NCBI GenBank assembly: GCA_021324455.1
Contig: JAJPJA010000031.1
Coordinates: 62,001 to 126,000 of the forward strand
Direction of reading: 5' to 3'
From: Pseudomonadota bacterium
GTDB taxonomy: Bacteria; Desulfobacterota; Binatia; Binatales; Binataceae
Length of the DNA: 64,000 bases
The first letter of the stretch is position 1, and each line of letters starts with the position of its first letter. A program made the position numbers and the translations under genes. Of the stretch, positions 26,642-35,263 are shown piece after piece. The notes under the pieces were generated by a model. That model was not told the origin of the DNA. It worked only from the letters and a program-made list of their open reading frames with translations, and did not search any database.

Positions 26642-29359
26642 TCACATCAGTCCTCGTACCGGCGCCAGCCGCATCCGGGCGTCGATCACGACCGCGCCCT
26701 GCCCTGGCGCCAGCACCTTGACCGGATTGAGGTCGAGTTCCGTAATTTCAGGGACCAGTTCCACCAGCGCCGAAATCGCGCGAATAACCGATATCAGCGC
26801 CGGTCGATCTCCCGCCGCCGCCCCCCGATACCCGTCCAGCAGCGCAGCCGAGCGCAGCGCCGCCAGCATCTCGGCCGCGTCCACGTCGGTCACCGGATGC
26901 AGCCGGAAGGAGACGTCCTTGAGCAGTTCCACGTTGACCCCGCCCAGACCGCAGACAATCAGCGGACCAAAGGTGGGGTCGGTAGTGACGCCGACCAGCG
27001 CCTCGATACCCTCGCTTACCTGACGCTGGAGGATGAGGCCGTCCAGCCGTTTGCCCGCGTCATGCATCCGGCGCTTCAACTCCGCCGCCGCCTGTTCCAC
27101 TTCCGCGGCGCAATGCAGACCCATGATGACGCCGCCGACGTCGCTCTTGTGCACCACGTCCTTTGAGACGACTTTTGCTACCAGCGGATATCCGAGGCGT
27201 CCGGCCGCGGCCGCCGCATCCTCCGGGGTGGTCTGCTCGGCGGCCGCGGATCTGATACCGGCGGCGGCCAGTATCGCGGATATCTCGCGCTGCTCAAGCC
27301 ACGCCGGCCCGCCGCAGCGCGCCAGCGCGCCGTCGATTATGCCGCGGATGGCGCTTTCGGCCTGCGCGTCCAACTTCAGGGTCTGGCCGGCCGGACGAGC
27401 GCGCCAGTTGCCGTATCGATGAGCGGCGGCCAGCGCAATCGCGGCGTTTTCGGGAAAGGTGTAGCAGGGAATCGCCCCGCGCGCGCCCTGATTGATTTCC
27501 GCCGGCGGCGGCGCGGATGACATGAAGGCGCACGCCACCGGCTTATGCGCCGGGACCAACTCCGCGCCGCGCGCGATGCCGCGCGCGATCGCCGCCGGCT
27601 CCGTTACCATCGGCGGTATATAGATCGCCACCACCGAATCGACGTTATCGTCGGCGGCCACCGCCGCGATGGTGCGGGCGAAATCCTCGCCGCTGGCCTG
27701 CGCCGTCATATCGACCGGGTTGGAAAACGACGCCCGATCGGGCAGGAATGACCGCAGCCTGGCGCTGGTCGCGCAAGCGAGTTCAGGCAGCTGCAGACCG
27801 CGGGCCTCGCAGGCGTCGGCCAGCAGAATTCCCGGGCCGCCGGCGTTGGTGATCACTCCCACCCGCGGCCCCGCCGGCACCGGCTGGGTCGAGAACAGCG
27901 CGATCACGTCGAACAGCTCCTCCAGCGTGTTGGTGCGAATCACGCCGGTCTGCTCGAACAGCGCCTCCACCGCGATATCGAGATTGGCCAGCGAGGCCGA
28001 ATGGCTCAGGGCGGCGCGCCGTCCCGCGGCCGAACGGCCCGACTTGACCGCCACGATGGGTTTTTTGCGCGCCACCGCCGGCGCCAGCCGCGCGAACTTG
28101 CGCGGATTGCCGAAGCTCTCCAGGTACAGCACGATCGCGCGCGTGCGCGGATCGTCGTTCCAGTACGAAATCATGTCGTTGCCGGAAACGTCCGCCTTGT
28201 TGCCGGCCGACACGAAACTGGACAGACCGATATTGCGGATGCGCGCGTGATCGAGGATCGCGATTCCCAGCGCGCCGCTCTGCGAGAGCATCCCGATATT
28301 GCCGGCCGGCGGCAGCAGCGGCGCAAACGTCGCGTTGAGATTGACCGCGGGATCGGTATTGATGATGCCCATGCAGTTGGGTCCCACCATCCGCATCCCG
28401 TAAGAGCGCACCAAATTCACGATCCGGTTCTGCACCTCGCGTCCCTCGGCGGACACCTCCGAGAAACCGGCCGTGATAACCACCACGCCGTGAACTCCGG
28501 CGTTGGCGCATTCCTTGATCGTGTTCTCGACCGCCCCCGCCGCCACGCAAATCACCGCCAGATCGATCCGCTCCCCAACCGCGGCCAGGCTGCCGTACGA
28601 TTTCAGTCCCTCAATCTCGGCCGCGTGCGGATTGATCGGGTAAATCCCGCCTTTGAATCCGGCTTTGAGCAGATTGGCCAGCACCGCGCCGCCGATTTTC
28701 GACCGCTCGCGCGAGGCGCCGATTACCGCCACGGTTTTCGGATTCAAAAGCCGCGAGATGCTCTGGGCGGCGGCCAGCCGCTCGCGGCGCAGGCTTTGGC
28801 TGAGGTACTGCTCGGTTTCCTGGTTGGCGAACCAGACCCGCACCACCCCGTTTTCCATCGAACGGCTGACGTTGAAACCGCTGCGCGCAAACACCTCCAG
28901 CATCCGCGCGTTGCCCGCCAGCACGTCCGCCTCGAGCCGGATGATGCCGTTGGCGTGGGCGATGCGGCACAGATGCTCCAGCAGCAGGGTGCCGACGCCG
29001 CGTCCCTGGAACTCGTCTTCGACCGTAAACGCAACTTCGGCGCTGTCCGCGGTGCGGCCGCCGGCCGCGTACATCCCCACGCCGATAATCCGATCCTCGT
29101 CGTGATAGCGGCGTTCCGCGGCCAGACAGAAACGGCTCACGTAATCTATCGCGGTAAAGCGGTCGAGGTCGGCCTCGGTGAATTTTTTCTTCGGCATCAT
29201 GAAGCGGAAATAGGCGGATTCGGGGCTGAGCCGATGAAAATGATCGCGCAGCCGCTCGCGGTCGGATTCGGAAATGGCGCGAATCAGGATCGAACTGCCG
29301 TCGGCGAGAATGCCGCGGGCGCAATAGTGGCGAAGTTCATCGCTCCTCGAAGACGGCAT
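26642..29359 (-). CDS. GNAT acyltransferase fused to ADP-forming acyl-CoA synthetase
   Basis: A 905-residue fusion. Residues 10-175 are a GNAT acetyltransferase with motif A EDEFQGRGVGTLLLEHL. A CoA-binding Rossmann domain begins near 200 (TVAVIGASRERSKIGG), followed by synthetase domains with GILSQSGALG and the phospho-His site LSHSASLAN. An ATP-grasp domain ends the protein. The GNAT domain is at the N-terminus, while in the E. coli protein lysine acetyltransferase PatZ it is C-terminal. A role in lysine acylation or acyl-CoA formation is inferred. It overlaps the kinase gene upstream by one base (TGATG). Confidence 0.92.
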   Translation of the reverse strand: MPSSRSDELRHYCARGILADGSSILIRAISESDRERLRDHFHRLSPESAYFRFMMPKKKFTEADLDRFTAIDYVSRFCLAAERRYHDEDRIIGVGMYAAGGRTADSAEVAFTVEDEFQGRGVGTLLLEHLCRIAHANGIIRLEADVLAGNARMLEVFARSGFNVSRSMENGVVRVWFANQETEQYLSQSLRRERLAAAQSISRLLNPKTVAVIGASRERSKIGGAVLANLLKAGFKGGIYPINPHAAEIEGLKSYGSLAAVGERIDLAVICVAAGAVENTIKECANAGVHGVVVITAGFSEVSAEGREVQNRIVNLVRSYGMRMVGPNCMGIINTDPAVNLNATFAPLLPPAGNIGMLSQSGALGIAILDHARIRNIGLSSFVSAGNKADVSGNDMISYWNDDPRTRAIVLYLESFGNPRKFARLAPAVARKKPIVAVKSGRSAAGRRAALSHSASLANLDIAVEALFEQTGVIRTNTLEELFDVIALFSTQPVPAGPRVGVITNAGGPGILLADACEARGLQLPELACATSARLRSFLPDRASFSNPVDMTAQASGEDFARTIAAVAADDNVDSVVAIYIPPMVTEPAAIARGIARGAELVPAHKPVACAFMSSAPPPAEINQGARGAIPCYTFPENAAIALAAAHRYGNWRARPAGQTLKLDAQAESAIRGIIDGALARCGGPAWLEQREISAILAAAGIRSAAAEQTTPEDAAAAAGRLGYPLVAKVVSKDVVHKSDVGGVIMGLHCAAEVEQAAAELKRRMHDAGKRLDGLILQRQVSEGIEALVGVTTDPTFGPLIVCGLGGVNVELLKDVSFRLHPVTDVDAAEMLAALRSAALLDGYRGAAAGDRPALISVIRAISALVELVPEITELDLNPVKVLAPGQGAVVIDARMRLAPVRGLM

Positions 29360-30957
29360 CAGGGTTCCCCCGAATCCGAATCGATGGCGGCAACAAACCG
29401 CTCGATCGCGCAGGCGTTGAGGGCGGGGTTCGCGGCCGCGTCAAGCCTGAGATGACAGCCGGCCAGATCGGGCCCGAACTGAGCAAACTCGGCCTTGTGC
29501 CGCAGATATATCTCCCAGGTGGCGTCGGAAACCGCGTCGGCCTGATGGGCCCGCGCCTCCAGCCGCCGTTTGGCCTCTGCGTCCCCGATTATGCATTGCG
29601 CAAACACGATCGGCACCGCCGCCGCGCGGGCCACATCGCACAGCATCGCGCGCTGCGCCGCATCTTTGAGCGTGGCGTCGATTATCACCCCATCGCCGCC
29701 GCGCAGGATTGCGCCGGCTTGCTCGGCCAGCGCCCGGTAGGTCGCGGCGGTGAATTCGCGCGTGTAGATTCCCGCCCGCCAGTGGCCGCCGGCGCGATCC
29801 GTCGGCGCCTTTCCCGCCAGCCGTTTGCGGATGACGTCGGAATTCAGCACCGCAAATCCGCTGCGTTCCGAAAGCGCCCGGGCGATGGTGGACTTGCCGC
29901 TGCCCGGCAGACCGCAAACCGCGATCAGGGCGGGCGAGCCGGCTTTGGCGTAGCGATAAGCGGCGGCGAAACAGGCGCGCGCCGACTGGCGTGCGCGCTC
30001 GCGCTGCGGCGCCGCGATTTCGCTTTCGCGCGCCTTCAGGCTGCCGACCTTGCCGCGCACCATCGCTCGATGACACTTGTAGAAGTTGAGCAGGCGGCTG
30101 AGCTCGCGATCGCCAATTTCGTGCATGTAGGCGAGAAGCAACTCGTGCCCGAGTGCGGGCGCCTCGAGCCGATCCAGGTCCATCAACAGAAAGCCAAGGT
30201 CCGAAGCGATGTCGGCATAGCGCAGCTTTTCGCTGAACTCGACGCAATCGATAATTTCGATTTGGTCGGTGACGCAGACGTGCTCGCTGCGCAGATCGCC
30301 GTGGCCCTCGCGCACCATACCGCGGCGGGCGCGCCGGTCGAGCAATTCGCGATGCTGTTTGACGAAGGAATCGTAGAAGCGGCCGACCAAATCCAACTCG
30401 CGCGCGCCGATCGTATCGCCGGCAAACGGGCGGCATTCCTCGGCGTTGTCGCGCACGGCCGCATACACCGCGTCCGCGCGGCCATATTCAAGCGCGCGGC
30501 TGCGCTCGGCTTGGGCGTGGAAATGGGCCAATACCGCGGCCACGCGGCGCATGCCGGCCGGGTCAATACGATGCTCCCGGACCAGCCGTTCGAGACTGCG
30601 GTCGTCGGGCAGGCGGCGCATCTTGACCGCGTAATCGGCCGCGCGCGGATGCGGGCGCGTCACCGCGTGGGCGCCCAAAACCAGACTCTGGCCGTGTTGG
30701 AGGATGGGAAAAACGCCCAAATAAACGCGCGGCGCCAGACGGCGGTTAAGCCGCACCTCCTCGCACGCGAAGTGATAGCGCCGCTCCAGCGTGGAGTAAT
30801 CCAGAAAAGCAAAGCGCAGGGGTTTCTTGATCTTGTAGACAAAATCGCCGGCCAGGAAGACGCACGAGATATGCGTCTGCCTGACTTCCACGCCCGCCGG
30901 ATGGTCGGGGTAGAAGGCGGGCTGCTTCATCGCGGCGATTAGCTCTTCCAAACCCAT
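29359..30957 (-). CDS. Fused APH-like phosphotransferase / P-loop AAA kinase
   Basis: A 532-residue two-domain protein. The first half is aminoglycoside-phosphotransferase-like: HGDLRSEHV (catalytic Asp near 222) and EIIDCVEFSEKLRYADIASD with the metal Asp. The second half has a Walker A GLPGSGKST near residue 350 and a zeta-toxin-like fold (FAVLNSDVIRKRLAG). This pairing is a recognised uncharacterised AAA-family group. The substrate is unknown; no basis for antibiotic resistance. It begins 21 bases after the USP-CBS gene and overlaps the GNAT synthetase by one base. Confidence 0.88.
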   Translation of the reverse strand: MGLEELIAAMKQPAFYPDHPAGVEVRQTHISCVFLAGDFVYKIKKPLRFAFLDYSTLERRYHFACEEVRLNRRLAPRVYLGVFPILQHGQSLVLGAHAVTRPHPRAADYAVKMRRLPDDRSLERLVREHRIDPAGMRRVAAVLAHFHAQAERSRALEYGRADAVYAAVRDNAEECRPFAGDTIGARELDLVGRFYDSFVKQHRELLDRRARRGMVREGHGDLRSEHVCVTDQIEIIDCVEFSEKLRYADIASDLGFLLMDLDRLEAPALGHELLLAYMHEIGDRELSRLLNFYKCHRAMVRGKVGSLKARESEIAAPQRERARQSARACFAAAYRYAKAGSPALIAVCGLPGSGKSTIARALSERSGFAVLNSDVIRKRLAGKAPTDRAGGHWRAGIYTREFTAATYRALAEQAGAILRGGDGVIIDATLKDAAQRAMLCDVARAAAVPIVFAQCIIGDAEAKRRLEARAHQADAVSDATWEIYLRHKAEFAQFGPDLAGCHLRLDAAANPALNACAIERFVAAIDSDSGEP

Positions 30958-30978
30958 CGGCCAGGCTTGATCGTCCGC

Positions 30979-31782
30979 TCACCCCTTGCGTTCGAGCAGC
31001 GCTCCGATTACGTCGCGCGTGGAGAGCAATCCGACCAGCTTACCGTTCTCGACTACGGGCAGAGCGCCGACTCCGAGCTTCATCAGCAGACGCGCCGCCT
31101 CCGCAATCGGCATCGTGGGTGCGACGGTCACCGGACCCGACGCCATCGCGGCCCGCACCGGGGTCTTTTCCAGGGCCCCCGCGTGCGAACGGATGTCGCG
31201 ATCGGTGATGATGCCGGCGAGCACCGCGCCGTCCACAACCGGCATCGACAGCAGCTCATGGCGCTGCATGGCGGCCTGAGCGTCAGCCAGCGAATCGCTG
31301 GAACCGACTGCCGGCGGATGCTTGCTCATCACCGCGCCAACCGTGGTTTCCCCATCAGCGTCGGCTGCGGACGGCCTTATCGTGAGGACCGGGCAAGGCG
31401 CTTCGCGCACGACCCGCTCGGCAACGCTGCCGAGAAAGAAATGGGGCAGACCGTGGCGCCCATGTGTGGGCATAACGATCAGGTCCGCGTGCAGCGCGTG
31501 GGCCTGCTCGACGATGCCGCGCGCGGTATCTCCGGTGCGGAGATGAATCTGGAAGCGGAATCCGCGAAGGTGGTCGCGGCCCATCTTTTCCAGTGCCGCT
31601 TTCACCTCATCTTCGCGCGCCATCACCGCGCTGGCGCCTTCGCCCGGCGTCAACAGAATCGCCATGACGTGCAGCAGATGGATGGTCGATTCACCGCTCA
31701 GCGCCATCCGTTTGGCCAGATCCAACGCGGTCTTCGCGCCCTCATCGAATTCCACCGGGACGAGAATGGAGTTGAAGGACAC
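30979..31782 (-). CDS. USP domain plus CBS pair protein
   Basis: A 267-residue protein. The USP domain occupies residues 1-138, including MPTHGRHGLPHFFLGSVAERVV. Two CBS repeats follow: MSKHPPAVGSSDSLADA with VVDGAVLAGIITDRDI, then PVTVAPTMPIAEA with VVENGKLVGLLSTRDV. Both domains bind adenine nucleotides, suggesting an energy-state sensor. The start is GTG at 31782 because AAGGAGG (31789-31795) stands 6 bases upstream; longer ATG starts would lack this. It is the first gene of a three-gene operon preceded by a sigma-54-type promoter (31832-31847). Confidence 0.9.
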   Translation of the reverse strand: MSFNSILVPVEFDEGAKTALDLAKRMALSGESTIHLLHVMAILLTPGEGASAVMAREDEVKAALEKMGRDHLRGFRFQIHLRTGDTARGIVEQAHALHADLIVMPTHGRHGLPHFFLGSVAERVVREAPCPVLTIRPSAADADGETTVGAVMSKHPPAVGSSDSLADAQAAMQRHELLSMPVVDGAVLAGIITDRDIRSHAGALEKTPVRAAMASGPVTVAPTMPIAEAARLLMKLGVGALPVVENGKLVGLLSTRDVIGALLERKG

Positions 31783-31831
31783 AGTTTGCCTCCTTGTGCA
31801 GCGCGCGAATCCTCGATCAGATGAAATGGCG

Positions 31832-31847
31832 TGCGACTCTCGTGCCA
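31832..31847 (-). promoter_or_regulatory. rpoN: Sigma-54 (-24/-12) promoter of the USP-CBS operon
   Basis: Minus strand reads TGGCACG, four bases, then GTCGCA. The -24 element is perfect; GG and GC are separated by exactly 10 bases; the -12 element is one base off TTGCA. Transcription would start about 40 bases before the GTG at 31782. Confidence 0.65.
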
Positions 31848-32016
31848 ACCGCCGCTTGAACCCCGCGCTCGGATCTTCGGACGCAGCGACGCTGTTTCCC
31901 CAAGGGCGAGAATGCGGATAGCGTCTCACCCCGGCGCAATCACTTTGCGGTCTGTATCCAAAGGGTATCAAGCGGCGGCAGCGCGGCCAATTGGAATGAC
32001 TCAAAACGATACAAAT

Positions 32017-32033
32017 CGGCCGGGCGCCGGCCG
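32017..32033. repeat. GC-rich dyad in the divergent region
   Basis: CGGCCGG and CCGGCCG flank GCG, a perfect 7-base dyad in the space between the two sigma-54 promoters. It could be a regulator site or a structural hairpin. Confidence 0.45.
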
Positions 32034-32040
32034 CTTCGCA

Positions 32041-32072
32041 ATGACCGGGAGCGATTTCCCCATGACCGGTCA
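32041..32072. promoter_or_regulatory. Candidate upstream activator sites between divergent sigma-54 promoters
   Basis: The 388-base divergent gap (31783-32170) holds no gene. It contains a perfect palindrome TGACCGGTCA (32063-32072) and a half-site copy TGACCGG at 32042-32048, 21 bases away, two helical turns. They lie 45-75 bases upstream of the rightward -24 element, a usual position for sigma-54 activator binding. The sigma-54 activator gene is nearby at 32631-34205. Confidence 0.4.
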
Positions 32073-32116
32073 GGCGAGCGGCTCCCCCGGCGGCCGTTTT
32101 GGGCAATCAGGCGGTA

Positions 32117-32133
32117 TTGGCAGCAGTTTTGCT
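32117..32133 (+). promoter_or_regulatory. rpoN: Sigma-54 (-24/-12) promoter of the CBS gene
   Basis: TTGGCA (32117-32122) and TTTTGCT (32127-32133) give GG-N10-GC with a good match to both elements. The start site would be near 32144, 27 bases before the GTG at 32171. Confidence 0.6.
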
Positions 32134-32170
32134 TCACTGGTCCGCGGAGCCACTTACCGCAGGTGATGAC

Positions 32171-32623
32171 GTGAAAATTAAAGACTGGATGAATTCTCCG
32201 GTTCAGACGGTCAAGCCGCACGATACCGTGGCGCATGCACGAGCCCTGCTCGAGCGTCATCGAATCAATCAGCTCCCCGTGGTGGTTGACGGCGTTGTGG
32301 TCGGAATTGTGACCGACCGCGATCTGCGCAATTACGCGCCTTCGGCCGCCGAGCAGGCGGCCGCCGATATCAACCGGGGCAAAGCTGCCGGCCTCGATCC
32401 GAACAAGCTCACGGTGGAGACGGTGATGACCGGGAATGTGCTTTCGCTCGGTCCTGAAGATTCATTGGCGGATGCGGTGCGAATCATGCGGCGGGAGCGG
32501 TTTGGCGCGATCCCGATCGTGGACCGCAACCGGCTGGCCGGGATCCTGTCGCGCAGCGATATCCTCGACGCTTTTCTGTGTCTGGCGCTGGGCGCTGAAT
32601 CGCCCCAGGACAAAGCCAGCTGA
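32171..32623 (+). CDS. Two-CBS-domain protein
   Basis: A 150-residue protein made of two CBS repeats (about 1-60 and 80-140). Seen are WMNSPVQTVKPHDTVAHA, GVVVGIVTDRDLRNY, VMTGNVLSLGPEDSLADA and RLAGILSRSDIL. Such free-standing pairs bind adenosyl nucleotides and often regulate other proteins. The start GTG at 32171 has AGGTGA 5 bases upstream. It is divergent from the USP-CBS operon and convergent with the sigma-54 activator gene. Confidence 0.9.
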   Translation: MKIKDWMNSPVQTVKPHDTVAHARALLERHRINQLPVVVDGVVVGIVTDRDLRNYAPSAAEQAAADINRGKAAGLDPNKLTVETVMTGNVLSLGPEDSLADAVRIMRRERFGAIPIVDRNRLAGILSRSDILDAFLCLALGAESPQDKAS

Positions 32624-32630
32624 CCGGCGC

Positions 32631-34205
32631 TCAGGTCAAGCCGTACTTTTCGATCTTGGCGTAGAGCTTTTTGCGCGAGATGCGCAGCAACTTGGCGGCC
32701 TGTACCTTATTGCCGTCGGTGTTTTCAAGCGCGCGCCGGATCAGGTCGCGCTCGACGTCGGCGAAACTGGGCACGCCCGCGGACCCGGCTTGGGTCGGGG
32801 CAGCGGCCCCCGGCATCCCTTGCGCGGCCGGCGCCGGCACGCGCTGATTCCCGGCCAGTTGCGGCGGCAAGTCGGCCAGCGTTATCTGCGAGGAGCGCCC
32901 GAAAGTGAAGGCCCCTTCGATGGCGTTGGACAGCTCGCGCACGTTGCCCGGCCATTGGTAGTTGCGCATCGCGTCCAGCGCGTCCTCGGCGATTCCGGCG
33001 ATGGGGACCGGCCGCTTCAATTGTTCATTGAAGACATTGATGAAATGCTCGATCAGCAGCGGCACGTCGTCCAGCCGCTCGCGCAGCGGCGGAACCCGGA
33101 TGATATTGGCCTGCAGCCGGTAATAGAGATCGGAGCGGAACTGGTTCATTCGCACCGCTTCGGCCGGATCGCGATTGGTGCTGGCGATCACCCTGACGTC
33201 GATCGGGATTTCGCGATTGCCGCCCACCGGCCGCACCGAACGCTCCTGCAGCACGCGCAGCAGTTTGCTTTGCGTCTCCGGACTCATCTCGGTGATTTCG
33301 TCCAGGAACAAAGTGCCGCCCTCGGCTGAACGGAACAGTCCCAGATGCTCGGCGTTGGCGCCGCTGAACGCTCCGCGCTTGTAGCCGAACATTTCGCTTT
33401 CGATCAGTTCGCGCGGAATCGCGGCACAGTTGAGCGCCACAAAAGGCGCGCGCGCCTGATCCGAGCTTTCGTGAATCGCCCGCGCCACCAACTCCTTGCC
33501 GGTGCCGCTTTCGCCCACAATCAGGATGGTCCCGCGCGTCTTCGCCGCCGACTCAATCCGATCATAGAGCTGGCGCATCGCCGGATTCGCCCCGACCAGC
33601 CCATGAAAGCGGCTGCGCGCCTGGCGCGGCAGCATCGAAGCCTCGCGTTCCAAATCGCGGATGCGCGCATTGGCCACCGCCGAGGTCGAACGGAAGTAGG
33701 CGTCCGCCAGCACGATCATGCGGCAATGGCTGAGCTTGTCGAAGGACAGATAGATGCTGGGCAGCGGCGGCGGGAAAATCGGGAACGCCGCGGTCGCGCT
33801 CTCCTCAAACAGATGCATCGAAACGACGATCTCGGGAAACGGCACGCGCCGCTCGGCCAGCGCCTCGCCGATCCTGCGCACGTCGGAGGTGAACTTGTCC
33901 ACGTCTTTGGCGCGCAGATCGCCCAGCGTCGCGGTCAGGTCGGCGCCGAAGATCTCCATGAATTCGCGGTCGGAAAGAGAACGGGTGTCGCCAAAATGCA
34001 GCAGGTAAAGGCGATGCCAATGCGCCAAAACCTGCTCCCGCCGGCTCAGGATGGTATCCAACACGTTGGCCAACGCGTCCAGTTCGTGATCCCACAACAG
34101 ATGGAAATAGGCGGGTGCCGAGGTGGACGGTAAACCGGCGGACGATTCGCTTATTGCGCTTCCGGAGGCGGGTTGGGCGGCTTCGGTCTTGGCAGGGGCT
34201 GTCAT
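32631..34205 (-). CDS. Sigma-54-dependent activator with RsbRD-like N-terminal sensor
   Basis: A 524-residue enhancer-binding activator. Residues 40-170 resemble the RsbRD/globin-like helical sensor (LSRREQVLAHWHRLYLLHFG...), not a receiver. The AAA+ core has Walker A GESGTGKE (231-238), the sigma-54 contact loop as GAFSGA (278-283, Thr to Ser) and Walker B GGTLFLDE (296-303). The final 40 residues form a Fis-type helix-turn-helix (NKVQAAKLLRISRKKLYAKI). It lacks a phospho-acceptor Asp, so it probably senses a ligand or redox state directly. Its gene borders two sigma-54-type promoters, the likely targets. Confidence 0.93.
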   Translation of the reverse strand: MTAPAKTEAAQPASGSAISESSAGLPSTSAPAYFHLLWDHELDALANVLDTILSRREQVLAHWHRLYLLHFGDTRSLSDREFMEIFGADLTATLGDLRAKDVDKFTSDVRRIGEALAERRVPFPEIVVSMHLFEESATAAFPIFPPPLPSIYLSFDKLSHCRMIVLADAYFRSTSAVANARIRDLEREASMLPRQARSRFHGLVGANPAMRQLYDRIESAAKTRGTILIVGESGTGKELVARAIHESSDQARAPFVALNCAAIPRELIESEMFGYKRGAFSGANAEHLGLFRSAEGGTLFLDEITEMSPETQSKLLRVLQERSVRPVGGNREIPIDVRVIASTNRDPAEAVRMNQFRSDLYYRLQANIIRVPPLRERLDDVPLLIEHFINVFNEQLKRPVPIAGIAEDALDAMRNYQWPGNVRELSNAIEGAFTFGRSSQITLADLPPQLAGNQRVPAPAAQGMPGAAAPTQAGSAGVPSFADVERDLIRRALENTDGNKVQAAKLLRISRKKLYAKIEKYGLT

Positions 34206-34305
34206 AGTATCAGGCGAACCTATATCACGATCTTAGGGGAAATCCCCAAAGGGAAGAAGACCCGCCGGTTTGGATTCCAGCGCTAAGAATTGACCAGCGA
34301 ACGGC

Positions 34306-34911
34306 CTACCAAAAACGGACGCGGCCCACGTCCACATGCACGAAATCCGACCGAGGGTAATATCCGACGCCCCCCGACAGCAACTCCATCGAAGCCCGCC
34401 AGACCTCCCACAGACTGCGGTCGGGTACCCTGATATCCGCGGCCTTGCCCTCTATATGCAAGCTATGGCGCGCGACCCCTTCGCTGTGGGCAGCCAGCAT
34501 CGCATTGGTCGCGGGCGAGCGGTAGCCGGAAATCAGGTGAAAGGGCTGCTGAGTCACCAGCTTGCGATTGAGCGAATAAAGCAGGTCGAGCAGGCGCGGG
34601 TCGATGGCCTTGACCTCATTGGCGCGGAAATCGCGCATCAGGTAATTGATCTCGCTGAGCGCCCCCTCGATATAGCGCCCGTTGACGCAGTAGACCGTGC
34701 TGAGACTCTCACCGGTATGCAGATTGTAAAACTTCAGTGAGCGTTCGGGCGCGTATGGCACGCGCAGCGCCGCTACTGCCGCCGTCGGGACCAGGCCACA
34801 ACCGGCGACGACGGTTCCGATTTTGAGCAACTGCCTGCGGCTTAAAGTTCCTTGCACAGTGCCGCGATCCCCAATCCCGGACCTTCCGAGGGCAACACTT
34901 CCCACCCGCAT
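34306..34911 (-). CDS. Tat-exported DUF882 (YcbK-like) peptidase
   Basis: A 201-residue protein with a twin-arginine signal (SRRQLLKIGTVVAGCGL) and a DUF882/M15-type metallopeptidase domain. Zinc ligands can be placed in HSLHIEGKAADIR and DFVHVDVG, and ISGYRSPATNAML is family-typical. YcbK-like proteins act on peptidoglycan cross-links. ATG 34911 is used, but a GTG at 34905 has better spacing from the GGAGG upstream. It is divergent from the D-Ala-D-Ala carboxypeptidase gene, fitting cell-wall remodelling. Confidence 0.88.
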   Translation of the reverse strand: MRVGSVALGRSGIGDRGTVQGTLSRRQLLKIGTVVAGCGLVPTAAVAALRVPYAPERSLKFYNLHTGESLSTVYCVNGRYIEGALSEINYLMRDFRANEVKAIDPRLLDLLYSLNRKLVTQQPFHLISGYRSPATNAMLAAHSEGVARHSLHIEGKAADIRVPDRSLWEVWRASMELLSGGVGYYPRSDFVHVDVGRVRFW

Positions 34912-35263
34912 GTCCTCCCGATACTTGCTTGCGGACCACCCATCCGTGCGCACACAGACGCATCCTCGGCTGCCGGATTTTATGGCGCCGCCGGGCGGCT
35001 CCGCAAGAGCTTGGTTCCCCAACCTGGCGCGTACCGACGCGGCGTTAATCCCCATGCGGATCTTTTTTCTTTGCCTCGGGCGCATTGGTCCACGCCTGCG
35101 ATCGCAAAAGGGGCCGCGGCACCGGCGCCGCAATGGTTCGAAAATCCGGCCGCCCCTGTGCACATTCGCGCGGTTTTCCCGAACCTGCACCGGCCCGAAT
35201 CTTGCCGCTTTGCCCCGGTAATTCTAATCTCTAACCAATGCGGGTCTGAGGGGTGGTGCTCTT
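34912..35263. other. Divergent intergenic region, no gene seen
   Basis: This 352-base stretch separates the DUF882 and carboxypeptidase genes. It contains a GGGGC...GCCCC hairpin (around 35113-35160) without a clear terminator tract. I see no convincing coding frame, RNA gene or promoter hexamers. Confidence 0.5.

Noticed and set aside
35113-35160. Hairpin with a GGTTCGA-like loop, tRNA-like at first glance
   Set aside because: The arms are only about 46 bases apart, with no D or anticodon arm, so it cannot be a tRNA.
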